NCBI GenBank assembly: GCA_017549505.1
Contig: JAFYUS010000026.1
Coordinates: forward strand, 1 to 64,000
Length of the DNA: 64,000 nt
Source: Bacteroidales bacterium
GTDB taxonomy: Bacteria; Bacteroidota; Bacteroidia; Bacteroidales; UBA932
Reading direction: 5' to 3'
A program made the translations under genes and the position numbers. Shown in pieces: positions 35,727 to 44,967 of the stretch (position 1 is its first letter; every line of letters begins with the position of its first letter). Under the pieces are notes generated by a model. The model saw only the letters and a program-made list of their open reading frames with translations, ran no database searches and had not been told where the DNA came from.

Positions 35727-37904
35727 ATGAGATTGAGACATATCATTGCTACATTCGTGCTTATACTCGCTTGCCAGTCTTCATACGCCGGCCCTGCGGG
35801 AAATTCTGCCGTGTACATAAGGCAGCCGGACGGAAGCATGTTTCAGGCAAAGATAAAGGGCGACGAATTCACAAGAATCAAGACAGACACAGAAGGCCGC
35901 GCCATAATCCAGGAACAGGACGGCTGGTGGTGCTATGCCATATATGATGCAGACGGGACAAAGAGATCAAGCGGCTGGAGGGTAGGAAGTCAGACTCCGT
36001 CAGGCATATTGGCGGAAAGCAGCCTCATCCCATATGGAGAACTGTCGGAAAGGGCAAGAGAAAGAAGGAGATCGTCATCAATCGGCGGCGAGTCGTCCAT
36101 ATACAGAAGGATGAAGGAGCTGAGAGGAATACTGACCAGAAGCGAGGAAGGTGAGGAAGATGACGGACCTATGGTGAAGCATGGTATCGTGATTCTGGCG
36201 AACTTCAGGGATGTAAGGTTTGAACATACAAAAGCTGAATTCGAGGACCTTCTGAAGGAAGAAGGATATTCCGTAAACGGAGCGACCGGAAGTGCCAAGG
36301 AGTATTTCGACGCCCAGTTCGGCGGACTTATGGAATTCGATTTCCATGTCAGCGAAATAGTGACTCTCTCCAGGAACCGCTCATATTACGGAAGCAATGG
36401 CAGTGATGACAACGACAAGGCCCCGGCAGACATGATTGCAGAGGCATGCAGGCTTGCTGATGATGAGATCGACTTCTCCCTTTATGACGACGACAATGAC
36501 GGAAGAGTAGACAATGTATTCGTCTTCTTTGCAGGCGAGGATGAAGCCGAAGGCGCGGATGAGGAGTGCATATGGTCGCACGCATGGTACATCTACAGCG
36601 GAGCAGGGATAAAGTTGGAACTCGATGGTACAGTCATCGACCGATATGCATGTACATCAGAACTCACAAGAGCCTATGATCAGGAAGGTAATGTACATAA
36701 ATTCATAAGCGGCATAGGCACTTTCTGCCATGAATATGCACATACATTGGGACTCCCCGACTTCTACGACACCGACTATGAGGAAAGCGGAGGAATAGCA
36801 GCAGGACTATGGACAAAAACCTCGCTCATGGACGGAGGAAACTACAACAATCTCGGAAACACTCCTCCATATTTCAACGCAATAGAGAGAATCATAGCAG
36901 GCATCAGCGAACCTGCAATACTTGAGAAGACCGGAACATATGTATTGGATCCCGTAAACCAGACAGGCTCATCATATCTTATTACGACCGAAGATGACAA
37001 CAGGTTCATCCTGCTTGAATGCCGCTCGAACAAGGGATGGGACAGGTTCATCGGAGGCAGCGGCATGCTGGCATACATGATAGACCTCACTGAAGGAAGT
37101 TATGACGGATGGCTTGCAAGGAACGAAGTGAACACGGACCCGGACAATCAGAAGGCTGACCTTATGGAGGCAGACGGACGCGAAGACGGATTTCAGACAA
37201 TAGAAGCCTTCTATGCGGCAAGCAGCAGCATTGACGGCATCTTCTATCCTTCAGGCAGTACGGAGTCAATCAACAAAGGAGAGAAGAACTCTATAACTTC
37301 GATCAGGAAAGACGGTGACGCTATCCGCTTCAACTTCATAGGCGACGACGATATCCGCATACCTCCTGTAGCCGTGAATTTCACCAAAGACGTATTTGCA
37401 GATGCGGCAATCGTCAAGTTCGAGAGCAGCTATCCATATGACGGTGAAGCAGTAGCCCTCTGGGGACGTCCGGGAGCCGACAAGGACACATTGAAGGTCA
37501 TGCCATATGCTACCGGAAAATACTCCCTCACTTTGGAAGGCCTCGAGCCTGCCGGAAAGACATACGAAATAGATGTGGTGTTCATCTCTGACGGAATGGA
37601 AAGTGAAAAGAAGAAGACATCCGTCATGACAAAAAGGATGCCTTCGTCATCATGGCCGTTCATCTATCTGGGAAGTATGGAAAGAAACAGCGACGGTACC
37701 TTCAGAAGCGGAGTCAGATCGCCGTTGAGGGTATACGGAGCTGCCGGAGCAGCAGAAATCCGCTGGGAATTCAACGGAAAACCGATAGTCCGCGAAGGAG
37801 ACGGATATTATACACTGAAGGAAAGCGGCATACTGCTGGCGACCATATTCTGGGAGAACGGAAGCATCGACAAGGTGATGAAGGAGATTATCATTTCTTT
37901 ATAG
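35727..37904 (+). CDS. Secreted M6-family (InhA-like) metalloprotease
   Basis: 725 residues. Start placed at MRLRHIIATFVLILACQSSYAGPAG (35727), which gives a signal peptide; the open frame begins at 35667 within the divergent promoter region. A propeptide-like part (residues about 22-145) precedes the catalytic domain. The zinc motif FCHEYAHTLGLPDFYDTD (HExxH at 335-339) and the GLWTKTSLMDGGNYN region (Met-turn area) identify M6. SLYDDDNDGRVDNVFVFFAG is a possible Ca2+-binding loop. The last 200 residues form beta-sandwich-like domains. A small lipoprotein gene follows after 10 bases. Confidence 0.92.
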   Translation: MRLRHIIATFVLILACQSSYAGPAGNSAVYIRQPDGSMFQAKIKGDEFTRIKTDTEGRAIIQEQDGWWCYAIYDADGTKRSSGWRVGSQTPSGILAESSLIPYGELSERARERRRSSSIGGESSIYRRMKELRGILTRSEEGEEDDGPMVKHGIVILANFRDVRFEHTKAEFEDLLKEEGYSVNGATGSAKEYFDAQFGGLMEFDFHVSEIVTLSRNRSYYGSNGSDDNDKAPADMIAEACRLADDEIDFSLYDDDNDGRVDNVFVFFAGEDEAEGADEECIWSHAWYIYSGAGIKLELDGTVIDRYACTSELTRAYDQEGNVHKFISGIGTFCHEYAHTLGLPDFYDTDYEESGGIAAGLWTKTSLMDGGNYNNLGNTPPYFNAIERIIAGISEPAILEKTGTYVLDPVNQTGSSYLITTEDDNRFILLECRSNKGWDRFIGGSGMLAYMIDLTEGSYDGWLARNEVNTDPDNQKADLMEADGREDGFQTIEAFYAASSSIDGIFYPSGSTESINKGEKNSITSIRKDGDAIRFNFIGDDDIRIPPVAVNFTKDVFADAAIVKFESSYPYDGEAVALWGRPGADKDTLKVMPYATGKYSLTLEGLEPAGKTYEIDVVFISDGMESEKKKTSVMTKRMPSSSWPFIYLGSMERNSDGTFRSGVRSPLRVYGAAGAAEIRWEFNGKPIVREGDGYYTLKESGILLATIFWENGSIDKVMKEIIISL

Positions 37905-37914
37905 GGCTGAAATC

Positions 37915-38313
37915 ATGAGGAAGATATTATTATTTGCAATATTACTTGTCTGCATGACGGGATGCAGGAGGTATGACATAGATGAGATCCTTCTTCAAAG
38001 GGAGGATATATCTCTGACAGTCAAGGGAGAGGACATGCTCGTCTACGACCCCGCGACCTTCCAGACAGGCTACAATCCGGGAAGAAACGAGTTCCGTGTC
38101 TTCGATGACAACATGGGTAACTGGTTCACTCTCAGATGTGACAGCCGTCCTGCCGAAGGGCAGACTGTAAAGGGGGACCTGAAATGGACCACTCCTAATA
38201 CCACGAGAACAAGAAACGGACTGACTTTCAGTGTAGAGAAGACCGATTCCAAAGGACATATCTGGCTATGGTGCGACACTGAAGCCATAGGCATTGTGGT
38301 CAGGGAACTTTAA
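37915..38313 (+). CDS. Small lipoprotein of unknown function
   Basis: 132 residues with a lipoprotein signal (MRKILLFAILLVCMTGC, Cys17). The mature part is a single beta-rich domain (EFRVFDDNMGNWFTLRCDSRP, KGDLKWTTPNTTRTRNGLTFSVEKTD, KGHIWLWCDTEAIGIVV). I do not recognise a family. It is 10 bases behind the M6 protease gene, so it is probably co-transcribed and could be an anchored partner of the protease; that role is only inferred from position. Confidence 0.8.
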   Translation: MRKILLFAILLVCMTGCRRYDIDEILLQREDISLTVKGEDMLVYDPATFQTGYNPGRNEFRVFDDNMGNWFTLRCDSRPAEGQTVKGDLKWTTPNTTRTRNGLTFSVEKTDSKGHIWLWCDTEAIGIVVREL

Positions 38314-38337
38314 TGATGATATTTGAGAAAAATATTG

Positions 38338-38345
38338 TAAATTTG
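38338..38345 (+). promoter_or_regulatory. -7 box of tpiA
   Basis: TAAATTTG followed by CGCCG, 43 bases before the tpiA ATG. The environment resembles the ppdK promoter at 2948. Confidence 0.6.
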
Positions 38346-38388
38346 CGCCGCTTATAAAGAATTACAAACAATTAAAACATACAAGAAA

Positions 38389-39141
38389 ATGAGAAAACAC
38401 ATCGTAGCAGGCAACTGGAAGATGAATACAACAGTTGCAGAGGGCGTAGAGCTCGCAAAGGCAGTAGTAGAGGCTTCAGCTGAGGTACCGGCTGACGTTC
38501 AGCTCATCATCGCTCCTCCATTCACTCACCTTTATCCTGTAGCTGAAGTTGTAAAGGGTACACCTGTAGCTCTTTCAGCACAGAACTGCGCTGACCATGT
38601 AAAGGGTGCTTACACCGGTGAGGTTGCTGTAAACATGATTTCAGGCATCGGATGCCAGTACGTGATCCTCGGTCACTCTGAGAGAAGAGAGTACTATGGT
38701 GAGACTGACGCTACTCTCGTAGAGAAGGTGAAGCTTGCTCTTGCTGAGGGTCTTTCTCCAATCTTCTGCATCGGCGAGAAGAAGGACGAGCGCGAGGCTG
38801 GACGCCACTTCGAGGTTGTTACAGCACAGGTAAAGAACGTTCTTTTCGAGCTTACAGCTGAGGAGATGGCTAAGGTCGTAGTAGCTTACGAGCCAGTCTG
38901 GGCTATCGGAACAGGTCTTACTGCAACTGCAGAGCAGGCACAGGAGATCCACGCAGAAATCCGCAAGGTACTTGCTGAGAAGTTCGGTGAGCTCGCAGAA
39001 GAGATTTCTATCCTCTACGGTGGTTCATGCAACCCTACAAACGCTAAGGAACTCTTCGCTTGCCCTGACATCGACGGAGGTCTTATCGGTGGTGCAGCTC
39101 TCAAGGCTGACAGCTTCAAGGCAATCGCAGTAAGCTTCTAA
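38389..39141 (+). CDS. tpiA: Triosephosphate isomerase
   Basis: Interconverts dihydroxyacetone phosphate and glyceraldehyde 3-phosphate. 250 residues: [13 protein letters not shown] with substrate Lys, [15 protein letters not shown] with the catalytic His, [18 protein letters not shown] with the catalytic Glu, [16 protein letters not shown] and [14 protein letters not shown]. Strong codon bias fits an abundant glycolytic enzyme. The M49-like peptidase gene follows after 6 bases in the same operon, an unusual partnership. Confidence 0.98.
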   Translation: MRKHIVAGNWKMNTTVAEGVELAKAVVEASAEVPADVQLIIAPPFTHLYPVAEVVKGTPVALSAQNCADHVKGAYTGEVAVNMISGIGCQYVILGHSERREYYGETDATLVEKVKLALAEGLSPIFCIGEKKDEREAGRHFEVVTAQVKNVLFELTAEEMAKVVVAYEPVWAIGTGLTATAEQAQEIHAEIRKVLAEKFGELAEEISILYGGSCNPTNAKELFACPDIDGGLIGGAALKADSFKAIAVSF

Positions 39142-39147
39142 TCTGAC

Positions 39148-40746
39148 ATGAAGAAGATATTCATACTTGCAGCCACTGCGATTGCAGTGGCTGCTTGCGT
39201 GCAGAATAACGACGCGCAGTTGAAGGAGAAGGTGGAAAGTTACGCTGTGGTGGAGGTAAGCTCGCCGCTTTATGACGCACTTTCTGAGAATGACAAGAAG
39301 ATCGTGGACCTTTTCCGCCAGGCGGGAGAGATCATGGACGGACTCTTCTGGAAACAGACTTTCGGAGACAAGGCAGAGATCGAGGCTCTTCCTGACGGAT
39401 ATGCAAAGGACTATGCCCTCATCAACTATGGAGCATGGGACCATCTCGATGACAACAAGCCTTTCATCAAGGGATATGGAGCGAAACCTCTCGGTTGCCA
39501 GTATTACCCTCAGGACATGACAATGGAGGAGTGGAATGCGTTCGAGGATCCGGACAAGCTCAGCCTGTATACCGTAATCCGCCGCGACGAGAACGGAGCA
39601 CTCAAGACCGTATGGTACCGCGACGAGTACAAGGAAGAACTGGAGAAGGTATGCGCTCTTCTTGAAGAAGCTGCAGCCCTTACTACCAACGAGGGCATGC
39701 GCACATACCTTACAGAGCGCGTAAAGGCTTTCCGTACTGACGACTATCTCGCCAGCGACATGGCCTGGATGGACATGAAGGACTGCAACATGGACCTCGT
39801 GATCGGTCCTATCGAGAACTATGACGACCACCTCTTCGAGGCAAAGGCCGCCTACGAGTGCTTCATCCTCCTCAAGGACGAGACACGCAGTGCAAACCTT
39901 GCAAAGTACGTTGCCCTCCTCCCTACCCTCCAGAAGATGCTCCCTTGCGCTCCTGAGTACAAGACTTTCGTACCTGGTACATCTTCAGACCTCAACGTAT
40001 ACGATGCCATCTACTACGCAGGCGACTGCAACGCCGGCAGCAAGACAATCGCCATCAACCTTCCTAACGACGAGAGAGTCCATGCAGCCAAAGGCGCACG
40101 TCGTCTCCAGTTGTACAACAGCATGATGGCGAAGTTTGACAAGATCCTCGCGCCTATCGGCGAGGTTCTCGTTGTGGAAGACCAGCAGAAGTATCTCACC
40201 GCTGACGCATTCTTCTGGAATGTGACCTTCCATGAGGTTGCGCACGGCCTTGGAGTTAAGCAGACAGTTAACGGAAAGGGTACAGTGGATCAGGCGATGG
40301 GAGACCAGAAGACTTCATGGGAAGAGGCTAAGGCTGACATCCTCGGTCTTTTCATGGTTAACAAGCTCATCGAGATGGGTGAGATCACAGACATCACCAA
40401 GGAGGAGTCAATCGCCACCTTCATCGCCGGCATAGTACGTTCCGTACGCTTCGGCTCGGCATCATCACACGGCAAGGCCAACATGATGTGCTTCAACTAC
40501 ATGGAGGATCATGGCGCATTCAGCCGCAACGCTGAGGGCAAGTATGTCGTAGACTTCGAGAAAGCAGCCGCAGCCATCGACTCTTGGGCTGCGCTTATCC
40601 TTGAGACTCAGGCTACCGGAAACTTCGAGTTCGCCCAGAAGTATGCTGCAGAAAACGCAAGCATCCGCGAGACACTTGCTGCAGAGGTTGCACTCGTGAA
40701 CAACGCAGGCATCCCTCGCGACATCGTCTTCGATTTCGCCTGGTAA
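39148..40746 (+). CDS. M49-like zinc peptidase lipoprotein (HExxH form)
   Basis: 532 residues with a lipoprotein-type signal (MKKIFILAATAIAVAAC). It resembles the dipeptidyl-peptidase III-related group that carries a plain HExxH motif: FHEVAHGLG (HEVAH at 362-366), with EEAKADILGLF (392-397) providing the third ligand. Other shared parts are INLPNDERVHAAKGARRLQLYN and GSASSHGKANMMCFNYM. It is distinct from the HExxGH M49 enzyme at 29488-31488. Its codon use is nearly as biased as that of tpiA, so it is probably well expressed. The long hairpin terminator at 40760 ends the operon. Confidence 0.88.
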   Translation: MKKIFILAATAIAVAACVQNNDAQLKEKVESYAVVEVSSPLYDALSENDKKIVDLFRQAGEIMDGLFWKQTFGDKAEIEALPDGYAKDYALINYGAWDHLDDNKPFIKGYGAKPLGCQYYPQDMTMEEWNAFEDPDKLSLYTVIRRDENGALKTVWYRDEYKEELEKVCALLEEAAALTTNEGMRTYLTERVKAFRTDDYLASDMAWMDMKDCNMDLVIGPIENYDDHLFEAKAAYECFILLKDETRSANLAKYVALLPTLQKMLPCAPEYKTFVPGTSSDLNVYDAIYYAGDCNAGSKTIAINLPNDERVHAAKGARRLQLYNSMMAKFDKILAPIGEVLVVEDQQKYLTADAFFWNVTFHEVAHGLGVKQTVNGKGTVDQAMGDQKTSWEEAKADILGLFMVNKLIEMGEITDITKEESIATFIAGIVRSVRFGSASSHGKANMMCFNYMEDHGAFSRNAEGKYVVDFEKAAAAIDSWAALILETQATGNFEFAQKYAAENASIRETLAAEVALVNNAGIPRDIVFDFAW

Positions 40747-40759
40747 GCCCTACATACTG

Positions 40760-40841
40760 AAACAATCCTCCCGGATGTGGCTCGCTCCGCAGGAGCATAG
40801 GGAAAATGCTCCGCTCGCGCACATCCGGGAGGATTGTTTTA
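40760..40841 (+). terminator. Long nested-hairpin terminator of the tpiA operon
   Basis: A 20-bp perfect outer stem joins 40760-40779 to 40820-40839, followed by T. The 40-base apex contains a second stem, GGAGCAT (40792-40798) with ATGCTCC (40806-40812). The descending arm CATCCGGGAGGATTGTTTT (40822-40840) recurs at 46204-46222. Confidence 0.9.
40822..40840 (+). repeat. Left copy of the 19-base direct repeat flanking the 41-46 kb block
   Basis: CATCCGGGAGGATTGTTTT, identical to 46204-46222. Here it is the 3' arm of the terminator stem. Confidence 0.8.
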
Positions 40842-40904
40842 TGCCCGGTCACATGACGGGCATTTCTGCCACCCGTCATGAGCCCTTCCCATCCATATGA
40901 AACA

Positions 40905-41078
40905 CTATGCTTCACGCCAGGAATGGGGTACGACTACAGGAGGGTGGGTCGGAGGCAGGGTATCCTGCTGGATCTCGGGTTCCTTCTGTTGCTCGCGCCC
41001 TGCCTTTCTAGCAGTGCCGCATGAAGTAAGCAGCACTGCAAGAAAGAGTATCGAAAATATCTTGATCAAGGTCTTCAT
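40905..41078 (-). CDS. 57-residue lipoprotein coupled to the M64/LRR protein
   Basis: Too short for ordinary ORF lists. The translation starts MKTLIKIFSILFLAVLLTSC, a complete lipoprotein signal with Cys20. A 37-residue mature peptide follows, beginning GTARKAGREQQKEPEIQQDT and ending PPVVVPHSWREA. Its ATG overlaps the stop of the 1261-residue protein upstream as TGATG, strongly supporting translation. The C-terminal PPVVVxxSWRE resembles the C-terminus of that larger protein (PPVIVGKSWKD). No family recognised; it could be a partner or decoy of the large protein. Confidence 0.75.
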   Translation of the reverse strand: MKTLIKIFSILFLAVLLTSCGTARKAGREQQKEPEIQQDTLPPTHPPVVVPHSWREA

Positions 41079-44000
41079 CACTTCACGTCCTTCCAGGATT
41101 TTCCTACAATTACAGGAGGCACTGTCGGTTCAAAAGTTCTTTCAACATAGTTTCTGCGGGTCTTCTCAGGAGCGGATGCCGAAGTTGAGCGGTTGACTGC
41201 ATCATACTCCACGAAATCTTCATAGTCATACTCCCAGCTGTCTCCATACGCCAGTTTGTGGATCCTGTAGTATATAGCCTCGCGGGACGGAGCGTTGAAG
41301 CCGCCTGTGTTGTAACGCATGATGCTGTCCTCTGTCGGGCGCCATACTCCGCTCCAATAGGTCAGACCGCCTTCGTAAGCGCCTAGGCCTTCGTTTGCAT
41401 AACGGTCATCGTCAAGGAAGTAAGACCAGCGCACCTGCTCAGGATCGCTCGTAAAGTCCACGTTCTTCCACCAGCCCCAGTTGTTCTGCTGTGCCTGAAT
41501 CTGACCAGCATAATCGCTTGGAACTGCACCCATATCCTCATAGGCATACTCATCAGCAAGCTTTGCAAATCCGTGACCATTCGCCTCATGGTGGAGAAGC
41601 TGGGCAAATGTCTCGGCATCGCCTCCCTTGGGGAAGTATGATACCGATACGCCCTTGCCGTAATCAGCATTGGTTTCGGGATAGTACATATAACAAGTAC
41701 CAGCGTAGTTGTCGGAGTTCATTGCTACAATTAACAGAGCATCATCCATCTCTTCCGCTGAAATTGCTTTGAGGGCGTAATTGAATACAGCATTGTCATT
41801 TCCGCCAGCCAATGTACCGCTGCCAAAATATCCATCGAGAGCTGTATTGCCATACTCATAACCCTCGGTAGCTGACACCACATTTACATAGTAAACATTA
41901 AAGTGGTCTTTGAATGACTTATAAGGCTCCTCGGTGAAGAGATTATTGTAAAGGTTCTCCATATCCGCCTCATAAGTACCATCGGCAATCTGACGGTCAG
42001 AATATGCATCACCCATCAATATGATGTCGATACCATCACCCTTTGTGGCGGTTTGCAAAGTGGTTACTTTACCATCTTGAGAATAGTCGGTAGAGACATA
42101 ATAATCATAGTTAGGACTATATCCTACAATATAATTTGAATAACGACTCCAAGGAAATGTACTTTTATATAAATTTATTGAATTTTCTGGCACATAAATC
42201 TTAAGATTTCCCACATTGTTCACCAAATCAAATATATCCTCCACATTAGTACCATATTGCTCTAAAGTTGGTGGAATAGGAGAACGCAAATATACTGCTT
42301 CTAGATTTGGACATTCCATAAAAGTATGTATGCCTATATACTGCAAATTTGCAGGGAGTGTAACCTCTTCTAATTTTTGGCAACCCCAAAACACGTTAGA
42401 ACCAAGCCTAATAATTTCATCATAGAATTTAATGGTTTTCAAATCTTGCTGATATGCAAAAACACCAGATCCGATTTCCCGACAATAATCACCAACCTCA
42501 TATTCAGAAATACCCTTTCCTGCAAACACTAATAACTTAGCATTCTCCAATGAACACTCCATACCAAATGAACCACTGCCAACATAGCCTCGGCCGTCTA
42601 TCGTCGCACCTTGTCCCATAATACGCTCAAGGTTATAACATTCATCAAAAGTATCACCACTAAAATAAATCGTCTTACTATTAATCGTCAAATTCTGAAG
42701 GCTATATGCGCGACAAAAAGACTCAGGATCAACGCCGTCAATATCATCTTCAATCGTATAATTTGTTAAATTTGCTTTTGCAATATTTGAAATAAATTTC
42801 AGATATGCAGTATTAGCACCCCCAAAATATGGCACATAGCGATATGTTGTCTTGCCATCGTTGGAAACATATTTTGCTGGTCCATGAAATAGACAAATCT
42901 TGTCGCAATAATCAAAAACAGAATTTTGTAAATCGTCTAGGCTATTAGGCAAATAGACATACTCAAGCGATTTACATCCTGAAAAAGCATAAGGCTCGAT
43001 TACTTCAACACCCTCCTCTATTACTATTTTTGTAATATCAGGATTATTCATCCATAAGGCGTGGCTTCCTATTACCCTAATTGATCCAGGAATAGTTAGC
43101 TCACTTTCTTTTATTGTTGATGCAACCTTGAGGGTGTCCCCAACTACCAAAAATTTGCCGTTTCCCTGCACTCTTGAATCTCCAACAAAATGTCCAACTT
43201 CGCTTCCAGCAAAAGCATATCCAGTGATATATTTCAAATTGGAAGGTATATATAAAGAGTCTAATTCCCCTCCAACAAATGCCTGATCCTCTATACTCTC
43301 AACCTTATTTGGCAGAATTAGGTACTTTAAATTAAAAGGATTATCAAAAGCTAAACTTTTGACAATTTTTAGTTCCCCCGATAATTTAATAACACCTTTT
43401 CCTCCTGAATATGTATTCGATATTATCTCTTTATCAAAAGCATTTTCTGATAGCCCCCAAACTATATCATCATTCGAAGTTTTATACCAAATCTCATTAT
43501 CGGGGATAGCAGTAGGGTCAATCTCTACACCCAAGTCGCCATCTTGCTCAACAATATACTCCAATTTCAATGAGCCGTCAGGAGATTGAACAGTTATAGT
43601 TGTGCTTCGATAATATCCCTTGTTTGGCTCAAGTTTTAGGGTAACGGTATGCGTTTCCATAGCGCGGGTTGAAGGCGCAACGCTTATCCAATCCTTTGCT
43701 TCTTCTGGGATAATAGCCTCACATTCTACGTTTGAGAGATAGAGGAGTTCTATTATGCCTCCCTCTGCTGGGCCTACAACTCGTGCATCGTCCAGAACTT
43801 CAATGGCCTCCTCTTCAAATGTCAAAGTCTTCATTATGACCTTCTCTCCGTTCGACACCAGCACAACAACCTTGCTGTATTCGTCAATTTCAGATCCGGT
43901 CTTGACCCTGATAACTCCTGTCATTGAGTCTGCTCCGTTTGGAATAGCCTTAGCTTTTATATCACTTGATGACAGGACCTCTACTTTCACATTCGGTAGA

Positions 44001-44863
44001 ACAGAGATCACTGTATACCTTATGTCTCTTGTGGCATTTGCTCCCATGACCACTAAATCCTCAGCATCAAACACTACTGAAAGTGAGATTCTCTTAGGAA
44101 TACTGATCAGAGTACCATCAGCCAATGTGAAGTGCACGAATTCATCGTCCTGGGTAATACTCCGGAAGAAAGAGTCACCGTCATTGCCGTCGGCTCCATT
44201 CTGACCGTCAGCGCCTGGCTGGCCTGGTGCACCATCCGCACCATGTGCGCCGTCCTCACCGGTTGCCTTGCCGAGCTGGTGCCAGGTAGCACCATTGTCG
44301 TATGATATATACCAGTACTTGTCCTCGATCTTGAGCTGAGGTGTGATGCCGTCCTTTCCATCAGCACCATCCTGACCCGGAGCACCGTCAGCTCCCAGTG
44401 CTCCATCGGCTCCGTCAGCTCCCGTTGTAGGGATCTTCTTGCCAGCCTCATCAAGAAGCCACTCGCCGTTCAGGGTCCAGTAGTACCTGCCATCAGAGTC
44501 CTGACGGACACCGATCACTGGAGTAGAACCGTCCTGACCGTTTGTACCAGGAGCTCCATCCTGACCATCAGCACCGTCCTTGCCATGGTAAATAGTGATA
44601 GATTCTGATTTGGCAAATTCAATAGTATAGCCGACCTCCTTACCGTTCTCGATTATTGGGGTCACACCTGTCACATAATCGTTGTTCTGAAGAGCGGTCA
44701 CGATTGTCTTCAGGGAAGCGATGTTGGTATTCATCTCGGTACAGAGTTTCTCCAGTTCCGAAATACGTAACTCATGATCTTCAATAGACTCCCAGAGTTT
44801 GGAGTCATCATAGCAGCTGACAACTGAAAGCAAGAGTGCCGCCAGTAACAGAATCTTCTTCAT
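41078..44863 (-). CDS. Multidomain surface lipoprotein: collagen-like repeats, BACON-like domain, BspA-type LRRs and M64 metallopeptidase
   Basis: 1261 residues. Lipoprotein signal (LLLSVVSC, Cys17); a coiled coil (20-60); an N-terminal module as in PL29-lyase-like proteins (62-260) containing three collagen-like Gly-x-Asp/Ala blocks (94-112, 149-172, 202-230); a BACON-like beta domain (about 360-442, ending EYIVEQDG); BspA-type leucine-rich repeats (about 495-890, e.g. LKYLILPNKVESIEDQAF and LEYVYLPNSL); then an M64 peptidase domain from about 935 (GDGIDIILMGDAYSDRQ). Its zinc motif is HHEANGHGFAKLADEY (1091-1106). Probably a surface-exposed, host- or matrix-binding protease. The LRR-coding part is visibly AT-richer than both ends. 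A promoter with TTTG-N20-TAACTTTA lies at 44915-44946. Confidence 0.9.
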   Translation of the reverse strand: MKKILLLAALLLSVVSCYDDSKLWESIEDHELRISELEKLCTEMNTNIASLKTIVTALQNNDYVTGVTPIIENGKEVGYTIEFAKSESITIYHGKDGADGQDGAPGTNGQDGSTPVIGVRQDSDGRYYWTLNGEWLLDEAGKKIPTTGADGADGALGADGAPGQDGADGKDGITPQLKIEDKYWYISYDNGATWHQLGKATGEDGAHGADGAPGQPGADGQNGADGNDGDSFFRSITQDDEFVHFTLADGTLISIPKRISLSVVFDAEDLVVMGANATRDIRYTVISVLPNVKVEVLSSSDIKAKAIPNGADSMTGVIRVKTGSEIDEYSKVVVLVSNGEKVIMKTLTFEEEAIEVLDDARVVGPAEGGIIELLYLSNVECEAIIPEEAKDWISVAPSTRAMETHTVTLKLEPNKGYYRSTTITVQSPDGSLKLEYIVEQDGDLGVEIDPTAIPDNEIWYKTSNDDIVWGLSENAFDKEIISNTYSGGKGVIKLSGELKIVKSLAFDNPFNLKYLILPNKVESIEDQAFVGGELDSLYIPSNLKYITGYAFAGSEVGHFVGDSRVQGNGKFLVVGDTLKVASTIKESELTIPGSIRVIGSHALWMNNPDITKIVIEEGVEVIEPYAFSGCKSLEYVYLPNSLDDLQNSVFDYCDKICLFHGPAKYVSNDGKTTYRYVPYFGGANTAYLKFISNIAKANLTNYTIEDDIDGVDPESFCRAYSLQNLTINSKTIYFSGDTFDECYNLERIMGQGATIDGRGYVGSGSFGMECSLENAKLLVFAGKGISEYEVGDYCREIGSGVFAYQQDLKTIKFYDEIIRLGSNVFWGCQKLEEVTLPANLQYIGIHTFMECPNLEAVYLRSPIPPTLEQYGTNVEDIFDLVNNVGNLKIYVPENSINLYKSTFPWSRYSNYIVGYSPNYDYYVSTDYSQDGKVTTLQTATKGDGIDIILMGDAYSDRQIADGTYEADMENLYNNLFTEEPYKSFKDHFNVYYVNVVSATEGYEYGNTALDGYFGSGTLAGGNDNAVFNYALKAISAEEMDDALLIVAMNSDNYAGTCYMYYPETNADYGKGVSVSYFPKGGDAETFAQLLHHEANGHGFAKLADEYAYEDMGAVPSDYAGQIQAQQNNWGWWKNVDFTSDPEQVRWSYFLDDDRYANEGLGAYEGGLTYWSGVWRPTEDSIMRYNTGGFNAPSREAIYYRIHKLAYGDSWEYDYEDFVEYDAVNRSTSASAPEKTRRNYVERTFEPTVPPVIVGKSWKDVK

Positions 44864-44914
44864 GGTATATCAGTTTATGTGGTTAATTACTCGAGATATG
44901 TGATTATCAGCATA

Positions 44915-44946
44915 TAAAGTTACCACCCCCATTTTGAAAAAGCAAA
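44915..44946 (-). promoter_or_regulatory. Promoter of the M64/LRR protein gene
   Basis: On the minus strand, TTTG (44943-44946) is followed after 20 bases by TAACTTTA (44915-44922), one base from the -7 consensus. Confidence 0.5.
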
Positions 44947-44967
44947 TTTTTCTATAATTTGGTAAGC

